DNA of 12,028 nucleotides from CAZUHK01 sp964620345. GTDB lineage: Bacteria > Planctomycetota > Phycisphaerae > Phycisphaerales > Zrk34. The notes below the pieces were generated by a model that was not told the origin of the DNA, searched no databases, and saw only the letters and a list, made by a program, of their open reading frames with translations. Positions within the stretch are counted from its first letter, which is position 1. Each line of letters starts with the position of its first letter. Positions 6,788-12,028 of the stretch are shown one piece after another. Position numbers and translations under genes: made by a program. The DNA lies in assembly GCA_964620345.1 (NCBI GenBank), contig CAZUHK010000092.1, positions 1 through 12,028 on the forward strand. Direction: 5' to 3'.

Positions 6788-7672
6788 TTGATCGACGCCG
6801 CCGATACTCAACTCATGCCCGCCGCGCCCGCGCGGCCGCGCGACGCCCACAAGGGCACGTTCGGCACGGTGGTGGTCGTGGGCGGCTCGGCCACGATGAT
6901 CGGCGCGCCCGCGCTGGCGGCCGGCGCGGCGCTGCGCATCGGCGCGGGTCTGGCCAAGCTCGCGGTGCCGCAACACATCCTGCCGTTCTGCCTCATCATC
7001 GAACCCGGCGCCACGGGCATCGCGATCGATCCGGCCGCGGGTGAGCGTGCGATGGGCGCGATCGATGCGAACACCGATGACAAGACCGTGCTGGCCGTGG
7101 GCCCGGGCATGGGCGTGGGGCGCGAACAGCAGGAGTTGATCGAGGCGATTCTTCGCCGGCCCGCGCGCGTCGTGCTCGATGCCGATGGGCTGAACAACCT
7201 CGCGCAACTGGCCGACGCCCCGAGCGTGCCGCGCTGCCCGCTGGTGCTCACGCCCCACCCCGGTGAGTTCCATCGCCTGGCCGAGCCCGCCCGCGTCCGC
7301 TCCAGCCCGACGGACCCGGACCAGCGGCCCGCCGCGGCGCGCGAGCTGGCCGTGGCCTACAACGCCATCGTCGTGCTCAAGGGCCACCAGACCGTCATCG
7401 CCGACGGCCGGCGCACCGCGATCAACGCCACCGGCAACCCTGCCCTGGCCACCGCCGGCAGCGGCGACGTGCTCACCGGCGCGATCGCCGGTCTGATGGC
7501 CCAGGGCATGGAACCGTTCGACGCCGCGGTGCTCGGCGCCCACCTGCACGGCCTGGCCGCCGACTGTTGGGCCGACCACCACGGCCACGCCGGCCTCACC
7601 GCCGACCGGCTCGCCGACCACCTGCCCGTCGCCCTGCACCAGTACCGCGGCGTCCATCGCAACCCGGCGTGA
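6788..7672 (+). CDS. nnrD: ADP-dependent NAD(P)H-hydrate dehydratase (stand-alone)
   Basis: NnrD restores NADH and NADPH from their hydrated, damaged forms using ADP or ATP; it belongs to the ribokinase-like superfamily. The 294-residue protein has the family signatures: DAHKGTFGTVVVVGGS (19-34), ALAAGAALRIGAGL (42-55), VGPGMG (104-109), VVLDADGLNNLA (128-139), LTPHPGEFHRL (154-164), VVLKGHQTVIADG (195-207), INATGNPALATAGSGDVLTG (212-231, with the catalytic Asp of GSGD at 227), then GLMAQG. It lacks the epimerase (NnrE) domain that is often fused in bacteria. Start choice: TTG at 6788, with GGAG at 6773-6776 eleven bases upstream. ATG 6815 is an alternative and would remove only the nine residues before PAAPARPRDAHKG. 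The gene stops two bases before bioD and is probably translated together with it. Confidence 0.93.
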   Translation: MIDAADTQLMPAAPARPRDAHKGTFGTVVVVGGSATMIGAPALAAGAALRIGAGLAKLAVPQHILPFCLIIEPGATGIAIDPAAGERAMGAIDANTDDKTVLAVGPGMGVGREQQELIEAILRRPARVVLDADGLNNLAQLADAPSVPRCPLVLTPHPGEFHRLAEPARVRSSPTDPDQRPAAARELAVAYNAIVVLKGHQTVIADGRRTAINATGNPALATAGSGDVLTGAIAGLMAQGMEPFDAAVLGAHLHGLAADCWADHHGHAGLTADRLADHLPVALHQYRGVHRNPA

Positions 7673-7674
7673 AC

Positions 7675-8415
7675 ATGCCGCGGCCTTGGCTGACCAATCC
7701 CGCGCTGTTCATCACGGCGACCGACACCGGCGTGGGCAAGACCGCCGTCACCTGCGGCATCGCGCGCCTGCTGGCCGAGCGCGGCACACGCGTGGGCGTG
7801 TGCAAGCCCGTCGCCACCGGTGGCACGAAGCGACGCGGCCGATGGATCAGCGACGATGCGCTGGCGCTGCGGCGTCATGCGAATGTGCCGCTGGACCTGG
7901 CCGACGTGCAGCCGATCGGCTACGAATTGCCGCTGGCCCCCGCCGCGGCCGTGGCCCGTGGCGGTCGGCCGGTGTCGATGCGGCGCATCGACGCGGCGAT
8001 CCGGCGCATCGCAAACCGCTGCGACGTGCTGCTGATCGAGGGCATCGGCGGCATGATGGTGCCGATCAGCCCCCGCCGCACCGTGCTCGACCTGGCCGCG
8101 CGCATCGACGCGCCGCTGGTCGTCGTCACCCGCGCTGGCCTGGGCACGCTCAACCACACCGCGCTGACCTGCGGCGCGATCGCCGGTGCGGGCCTGCGTC
8201 TGGCCGGCCTTGTCGTCAACGCCACGCGCCCCGATCCGGCCGACACCTCGCGCCGCGACAATCCCCACTGGCTGAGCACGCAGAACCGCACGCCCATCCT
8301 CGCCACCACGCCGTATGCCCCGCGCCTCGCCCCCCACCGCCGCGCCCTGCCCGAGGCATTCGTCGATGCGCTGCGCAAGACCGACTGGCTGCGCGTGGCG
8401 CAGCCGCCCCGCTGA
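7675..8415 (+). CDS. bioD: ATP-dependent dethiobiotin synthetase
   Basis: BioD closes the ureido ring of dethiobiotin from 7,8-diaminopelargonate, CO2 and ATP, the penultimate step of biotin synthesis. The 246-residue product carries the P-loop variant ATDTGVGKT (15-23), the carbamate-site lysine K44 in GVCKPVATGG, SDDALALRRH (59-68, matching the S-D-A-L-A-L region of E. coli BioD), EGIGGMMVPIS (122-132, usually EGAGG) and RAGLGTLNHTALT (153-165). The frame is open upstream, but homology begins at this ATG. No Shine-Dalgarno precedes it, and the nnrD stop lies two bases upstream, so translation probably depends on coupling. The other biotin genes (bioA, bioB, bioF) are not in this window. The Arg/Pro-rich C-terminus is poorly conserved. 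Confidence 0.93.
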   Translation: MPRPWLTNPALFITATDTGVGKTAVTCGIARLLAERGTRVGVCKPVATGGTKRRGRWISDDALALRRHANVPLDLADVQPIGYELPLAPAAAVARGGRPVSMRRIDAAIRRIANRCDVLLIEGIGGMMVPISPRRTVLDLAARIDAPLVVVTRAGLGTLNHTALTCGAIAGAGLRLAGLVVNATRPDPADTSRRDNPHWLSTQNRTPILATTPYAPRLAPHRRALPEAFVDALRKTDWLRVAQPPR

Positions 8416-8433
8416 ACCGCTTTTTCCCGCGCC

Positions 8434-8450
8434 GCGCCCTTGGCGCCTTT
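8434..8450 (+). terminator. Weak terminator-like hairpin after bioD
   Basis: GCGCC (8434-8438) and GGCGC (8442-8446) form a five-base stem with a three-base loop followed by CTTT. It lies 18 bases after the bioD stop and before the promoter-like sequence of the next gene. The stem is short, so termination is uncertain. Confidence 0.3.
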
Positions 8451-8491
8451 CCGCGCTCTCCGCGTTGCGATCCGAACACGGCGAGCGTTAC

Positions 8492-8521
8492 TTGGTCCCA
8501 CCGCCCCGGCCCGGTTACGAT
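8492..8521 (+). promoter_or_regulatory. Possible promoter of the HD-domain gene
   Basis: TTGGTC (8492-8497) and TACGAT (8516-8521) are separated by 18 bases, matching three and four consensus positions. Transcription would begin near 8528, leaving a short leader with AAGGAG at 8535-8540. The gap after bioD supports a separate transcription unit here. Confidence 0.4.
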
Positions 8522-8545
8522 GCGGCTGAACTTCAAGGAGCTTCC

Positions 8546-9601
8546 ATGACCGATCGCGTCTACATCAAAGACCTCGGGCCCAACCAGTGGATCGAGGGCA
8601 TGTTCGCCGTGCAGAACGCGCAGCTCGGGCTGACCCGCGCCGGCAAGCCGTACCTCAAGTGCCTGATCGCCGACAAGACCGGCCGGCTCTCGGCGCGCAT
8701 GTGGAACGCCAACGAGGAGCTGGTCAACGCCCTGCCGACCGATGGCTTTGTCCGCATCGAGGGCCAGACCCAGCCCTACCAGGGCCAGCTTCAGGTCATC
8801 GTTCAGCACATCGAGAAGGCCAAGCCCACCGACGAGGAGCTGACGCATCTGCTGCCGGTGACGGAGAACGACGTCGAGCAGATGTTCGCCGAGCTCTCGG
8901 CGATCGTGCGCACCGTGCAAAGCCCGGCGATCCGCGCCCTGGCCGAGGCGTACCTGCAGGACACCAAGCTGATGGACGCCTTCAAGCAGGCGCCCGCGGG
9001 CATCACGCTGCACCACGCCTTCCTCGGCGGCCTGCTGGAGCACACGCTGGGCCTGCTGCGGCTGGCCGACCGGATGCTGCCGCTGTTTGCCGATCTCAAT
9101 CGCGACATCATCGTGCTGGGCCTGTTCATCCATGATCTGGGCAAGTGCGCCGAGCTGACCTGGCGTGAGGGCTTTGCCTACACCGACGACGGCCAGCTCA
9201 TCGGCCACATCACCCGCGGCGCGATGTGGCTGGAGAAGAAGGCCGAGCTGTGCGGCGAGGCCGGCCACGACATCCCCCGCCCCGCGCTCATGGTCCTTCA
9301 GCACATCATCCTCTCCCACCACGGCCGGCCCGAGTTCGGCGCCGCCAAGCTGCCGGCCACGCCCGAGGCGCTGTTCGTCTCCCTGCTGGACAACCTCGAA
9401 GCCAAGATGCAGATGGCCATCGAACCCACACGCCGAACCGAGATCAGCGACGACGACCTCAACGGCCACTTCACCGACAAGGTCTGGGCACTGGACAACG
9501 TGCGGCTGTACCGCCCCGACCCGCTGGCCGACGAGCCGACCCAGCCGCAGGCCACCGCCGCGCCCCCCGGCGGCCAACCCGCCACCGAGCCGGCCCAATG
9601 A
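8546..9601 (+). CDS. YhaM-like 3'-5' exoribonuclease (OB-fold plus HD domain)
   Basis: The 351-residue protein has the architecture of the YhaM/CBF1 family, which degrades RNA or single-stranded DNA from the 3' end (family knowledge). An N-terminal OB-fold nucleic-acid-binding domain spans about 15-92, with YLKCLIADKTGRLSARMWN (36-54) and GFVRIEGQTQPYQGQLQ (67-83) as typical strands. A metal-dependent HD domain follows: H166 (GGLLEHTLG), the HD pair H196-D197 (FIHDLGK), H221 (IGHITRG), H253 (VLQHIILSHHG, with H258 and H259) and D282 (LLDNLEAKM). The final 20 residues are a Pro/Ala/Gln-rich tail, probably disordered. Start choice: AAGGAG at 8535-8540, five bases before the ATG. The frame is open further upstream, but that extension overlaps bioD and is not homologous. 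The stop overlaps the next ATG (ATGA). Confidence 0.88.
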   Translation: MTDRVYIKDLGPNQWIEGMFAVQNAQLGLTRAGKPYLKCLIADKTGRLSARMWNANEELVNALPTDGFVRIEGQTQPYQGQLQVIVQHIEKAKPTDEELTHLLPVTENDVEQMFAELSAIVRTVQSPAIRALAEAYLQDTKLMDAFKQAPAGITLHHAFLGGLLEHTLGLLRLADRMLPLFADLNRDIIVLGLFIHDLGKCAELTWREGFAYTDDGQLIGHITRGAMWLEKKAELCGEAGHDIPRPALMVLQHIILSHHGRPEFGAAKLPATPEALFVSLLDNLEAKMQMAIEPTRRTEISDDDLNGHFTDKVWALDNVRLYRPDPLADEPTQPQATAAPPGGQPATEPAQ

Positions 9602-10152
9602 AGCTCTACACCCGCACCGGCGACGATGGCTCCACCGGCCTGTACGGCGGGGCGCGCACCACCAAAGACGCCCTTCGCGTCGAGGCCTACGGCACTGTCG
9701 ATGAGCTCAACAGCGCCCTGGGCGTCGCGGCCGTGGTCTGCCAAGACGCGCAACTGGCCGACATCCTCACGCGACTCCAATCCCGCCTGTTCGACCTGGG
9801 CGCCGACCTGTGTACGCCCAACGACGCGGGCAAGCTGCCCCACGAGGTGCGCATCACCCCGGCCCACGTGACCGAACTGGAAGGCCTGATCGACACGGTC
9901 AGCGGGCAACTGCCGCCGCTCAAAACGTTCATCCTGCCCGGCGGCTGCGAACTGGCGGCGCGGCTGCACCTGGCGCGCACCGTCAGCCGCCGCGCCGAGC
10001 GGTGCATCGTCGCCCTGGCCCACGCCGAGCCGGTCGGCGAAGGTGTCGTGCCCTACATCAATCGCGTGAGCGACCTGCTGTTCGCCATGGCCCGCCGCGC
10101 CAATCAACAGGCCGGCGTCGACGATGTGCCCTGGGTCGCGCAAGACATTTAG
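9598..10152 (+). CDS. Cob(I)alamin adenosyltransferase, PduO type
   Basis: This enzyme transfers the adenosyl group of ATP to cob(I)alamin to give adenosylcobalamin (MMAB/PduO family). The 184-residue length is usual. Visible motifs are the N-terminal ATP-binding TRTGDDGSTGLYGG (5-18), YGTVDELNSALG (31-42), LFDLGADLCTP (64-74), FILPGGCELAARLHLARTVSRRAER (111-135, the helix with the ATP-contacting Arg residues) and PYINRVSDLLFAMAR (152-166). The start is fixed by the four-base ATGA overlap with the upstream HD-domain gene, which implies translational coupling. No Shine-Dalgarno is needed or clearly seen. No cobalamin riboswitch was seen upstream, and no B12-dependent enzyme or other cobalamin gene is in the window. 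The downstream neighbour is convergent. Confidence 0.95.
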   Translation: MKLYTRTGDDGSTGLYGGARTTKDALRVEAYGTVDELNSALGVAAVVCQDAQLADILTRLQSRLFDLGADLCTPNDAGKLPHEVRITPAHVTELEGLIDTVSGQLPPLKTFILPGGCELAARLHLARTVSRRAERCIVALAHAEPVGEGVVPYINRVSDLLFAMARRANQQAGVDDVPWVAQDI

Positions 10153-10153
10153 C

Positions 10154-10182
10154 GCCGCGGTTCCGCCGCGCTTCGCCGCGGC
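10154..10182. terminator. GC hairpin between convergent genes
   Basis: GCCGCGG (10154-10160) pairs with CCGCGGC (10176-10182) around a 15-base loop that can fold further. It sits in the 37-base gap between the cobalamin adenosyltransferase stop and the convergent rhodanese-like stop, where a shared terminator is expected. No T run follows on either strand. Confidence 0.35.
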
Positions 10183-10189
10183 CTACCGC

Positions 10190-10627
10190 CTACTGCCCCG
10201 CCTCTGGCCGGCCCGGCGCCGCGGGCGTGGTCTTCACCAGCGTCCGGCCCGAATCCTCCCACAAGTCGACCCCGCCCTTGAACTCGTACACATCGCCGTA
10301 GCCCAGCGCGATCGCGCGCTTGACGCCGGCGACCGACAGCGGATCGGTCCAGCCGCCGGCGTAGATCACGATCCGCCCGGCCTCGTCCAGCCGCGCGTCA
10401 CGCTGGCGGAAGCTGGTGAACGGGATGTTGATCGCCCCGGGGATGTGCCCCGCGTCGTACGTCTGCGGCGAGCGCACGTCCACCATCACCGTCTCGCCCT
10501 TGGCCAGGTACTCCCGCAGGGCGTCGTACTGGATCACCTGGACGTCGGCGTCGGAGGTCTGGATGTCCCCGCCGCACCCTGAGGCCGCCAGGGCCAGCCC
10601 GCACATCGCCATCGCAACGGTTCGCAT
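10190..10627 (-). CDS. Rhodanese-like lipoprotein lacking the catalytic cysteine
   Basis: The 145-residue protein begins with a lipoprotein signal (MRTVAMAMCGLALAASGC; lipobox A-S-G-C with C18 as the lipidated residue), so the mature protein is probably membrane-attached on the outer side. Residues 30-130 are a single rhodanese fold: VMVDVRSPQTYDAGHIPGAINIPF (47-70, the usual D-V-R and H-I-P-G-A motifs), then RIVIYAGGWTDPLSVAG (85-101) and a closing GGVDLWED. In active rhodaneses the loop after the I-V-x-Y strand begins with cysteine; here that position is Ala90, and no cysteine exists after C18. It is therefore unlikely to be a sulfurtransferase and may bind a partner or ligand. GGAG (minus strand, 10638-10641) lies ten bases before the ATG. 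The gene is convergent with the cobalamin adenosyltransferase and divergent from eno. Confidence 0.85.
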   Translation of the reverse strand: MRTVAMAMCGLALAASGCGGDIQTSDADVQVIQYDALREYLAKGETVMVDVRSPQTYDAGHIPGAINIPFTSFRQRDARLDEAGRIVIYAGGWTDPLSVAGVKRAIALGYGDVYEFKGGVDLWEDSGRTLVKTTPAAPGRPEAGQ

Positions 10628-10645
10628 GAGCCGATCACTCCGTTT

Positions 10646-10666
10646 CCCGCCGCGAAGCGCGGCGGG
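10646..10666 (-). repeat. Perfect 9-bp hairpin in the leader of the rhodanese-like gene
   Basis: CCCGCCGCG (10646-10654) and CGCGGCGGG (10658-10666) form a nine-base stem with a three-base loop. On the minus strand it lies four bases upstream of the GGAG of the rhodanese-like gene. It is close enough to affect ribosome access or mRNA stability if the transcript starts upstream of it. Confidence 0.45.
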
Positions 10667-10718
10667 CTGATTAGTTAAGGCATTGTAATGGCCCGGCGGT
10701 TCAACGCCATCGCGATGA

Positions 10719-10748
10719 TTGTTGTGCGCCCCGACCGCCTGCTACACT
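10719..10748 (+). promoter_or_regulatory. Probable eno promoter
   Basis: TTGTTG (10719-10724) and TACACT (10743-10748) are spaced by 18 bases, with three and four consensus matches. Transcription would begin near 10755 and give a leader of about 38 bases carrying AAGGA at 10781-10785. Confidence 0.45.
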
Positions 10749-10792
10749 AACCGCCCCCGGACCCGACCCACCCGCTGGATAAGGATCACGCC

Positions 10793-12028
10793 ATGAGCTT
10801 TGAGATCGAAATGATTCGCGGCCGCCAGGTGCTCGACAGCCGCGGCAACCCCACCGTGGAAGTCGAATGCTGGCTGACCGGCGGCGCCGTCGGCCGCGCG
10901 ATAGTGCCCTCGGGCGCCTCGACCGGCGAGAACGAAGCGGTCGAACTGCGCGACGGCGGCAAGAAGTGGGCCGGCAAGGGCGTGGCCAAGGCCGTCAAAA
11001 ACGTCAACGAGCAGATCGGCCCGGAAATCCTGGGCATCGACGCCCGCGAGCAGGAAGAGATCGACGCGATCATGATCGAGCTCGACGGCACGCCCAGCAA
11101 GGCCAAGCTCGGCGCCAACGCCATCCTCGGCGTGTCGATGGCCGTGGCCCACGCCGCGGCCGAGGGATCGGGCCTGCCGCTGTACCGCTACCTCGGCGGC
11201 ACCGGCGCCAAGACCCTGCCCGTGCCGATGATGAACATCCTCAACGGCGGCAAGCACGCGGACAACAACGTCGACTTCCAGGAGTTCATGATTCAACCCT
11301 GGGGCTTCAAGGATTTCCAAAGCGCCCTGCAGGCCGGCGTCGAGATCTACCACGCGCTCAAGAAGGTGCTGACCAAACGCAAGCTCTCCACCGCCGTGGG
11401 CGATGAGGGCGGCTTCGCACCCGACCTTCAGGACAACGAAGACGCGATCAAGGTGATCGAGGAAGCCGTCGAAGCCGCCGGCTACGACCTGGGCAAGCAG
11501 ATCTTCATCGCCCTGGACCCCGCGACCTCCGAAATGTGGGACAAGCAGAAAAAGGGCTACAAGTTCTTCAAGAGCGATCCGAAGAAGATCTGGAAGCCCG
11601 ACGAGATGGCCGACTACTGGGCCGAGTGGTGCGGGAAGTACCCGATCCGTTCGCTCGAAGACGGCCTGGCCGAAAACGACTGGAAGGGCTGGAAGCTACT
11701 GACCGAGAAGGTCGGCGATCACGTCCAACTCGTCGGCGATGACCTGTTCGTCACCAACACCAGGTTCCTGCAGAAGGGCATCGACAGCGGCACGGCCAAC
11801 GCCATCCTGGTGAAGGTCAACCAGATCGGTTCGCTGAGCGAGACGTTCGAGGCGGTGAACCTGGCGATGCGCAACGGGTATGCGGCGGTCATAAGCCACC
11901 GCTCGGGCGAGACCGAAGACGCGACCATCGCCGACCTGGCCGTCGCGACCAACTGCGGGCAGATCAAGACCGGCGCCCCGGCCCGCTCGGACCGCAACGC
12001 CAAGTACAACCAGTTGCTGAGAATCGCC
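10793..12028 (+). CDS. eno: Enolase (phosphopyruvate hydratase), 3' end outside the window
   Basis: Enolase interconverts 2-phosphoglycerate and phosphoenolpyruvate in glycolysis and gluconeogenesis, in the cytoplasm and with Mg2+. The frame is open for 412 codons to the right edge, missing only about 15-20 residues by family length. Diagnostic segments are RQVLDSRGNPTVEVE near the start, VPSGASTGENEAVELRDGG (the mobile active-site loop), GANAILGVSMA, PMMNILNGGKHADNNVDFQE, STAVGDEGGFAPDL (with the catalytic Glu in DEGG), FIALDPATSE, SLEDGLAENDW and VGDDLFVTNT (metal-binding acidic residues), AILVKVNQIGSL (with the catalytic Lys), ISHRSGETEDATIADLAV, and GAPARSDRNAKYNQLLRI at the edge. Start choice: AAGGA at 10781-10785 lies seven bases before the ATG. 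The gene is divergent from the rhodanese-like gene and seems to have its own promoter. Confidence 0.98.
   Translation, partial: MSFEIEMIRGRQVLDSRGNPTVEVECWLTGGAVGRAIVPSGASTGENEAVELRDGGKKWAGKGVAKAVKNVNEQIGPEILGIDAREQEEIDAIMIELDGTPSKAKLGANAILGVSMAVAHAAAEGSGLPLYRYLGGTGAKTLPVPMMNILNGGKHADNNVDFQEFMIQPWGFKDFQSALQAGVEIYHALKKVLTKRKLSTAVGDEGGFAPDLQDNEDAIKVIEEAVEAAGYDLGKQIFIALDPATSEMWDKQKKGYKFFKSDPKKIWKPDEMADYWAEWCGKYPIRSLEDGLAENDWKGWKLLTEKVGDHVQLVGDDLFVTNTRFLQKGIDSGTANAILVKVNQIGSLSETFEAVNLAMRNGYAAVISHRSGETEDATIADLAVATNCGQIKTGAPARSDRNAKYNQLLRIA

Noticed and set aside
8216..9598. Minus-strand open frame opposite bioD and the HD-domain gene
   Set aside because: It lies antisense to conserved enzyme motifs and has no family signature of its own.
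9540..9600. Cobalamin riboswitch before the adenosyltransferase
   Set aside because: The gene starts inside the previous coding region with a four-base overlap, and no B12-box-like sequence is seen.

Overview
This is a GC-rich bacterial window, densely packed, with most reading frames showing G or C at the third codon position. Gene content and style (Shine-Dalgarno sites present at some genes and missing at others, a four-helix-bundle protein, a small HicBA locus, nickel-pincer cofactor genes, a TTG start) suggest a planctomycete, perhaps class Phycisphaerae. That placement is inference; no rRNA or other marker in the window confirms it.

Layout. Positions 1-227 hold the 3' end of an unrecognised + strand gene. 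A four-helix-bundle (S23/IVS-type) protein follows (276-701). Next come an unrecognised membrane-anchored protein (866-1693) and aroB (1674-2762), which overlap by 20 bases. Positions 2763-2982 are a gene-free leader with one small hairpin, followed by a hicB antitoxin (2983-3201) and a hicA toxin gene with a frameshift (3198 to about 3382).

The middle is a cofactor region. larE (3400-4245) is on the minus strand. A secreted transglutaminase-like protein (4325-5794) is divergent from it. larB (5942-6700), nnrD (6788-7672) and bioD (7675-8415) follow on the plus strand. LarB and LarE are two of the three enzymes that build the nickel-pincer nucleotide from nicotinic acid adenine dinucleotide. 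NnrD repairs damaged NAD(P)H, and BioD makes dethiobiotin. LarC and the enzyme that uses the cofactor are not in the window.

The right part carries a YhaM-like OB-fold/HD phosphohydrolase (8546-9601). It overlaps by four bases a PduO-type cobalamin adenosyltransferase (9598-10152). A minus-strand rhodanese-like lipoprotein lacking the catalytic cysteine (10190-10627) is convergent with these. Divergent from it is enolase (10793 to the window end, nearly complete).

Most genes are ordinary metabolic genes. I found no clear undescribed multi-gene system. The best leads are the broken hicA, the split lar locus with a three-cysteine LarE, the cysteine-less rhodanese lipoprotein, two probable leaderless starts (larE and the 866 gene), and a strong hairpin next to a tRNA-like T-arm at 5798-5908.
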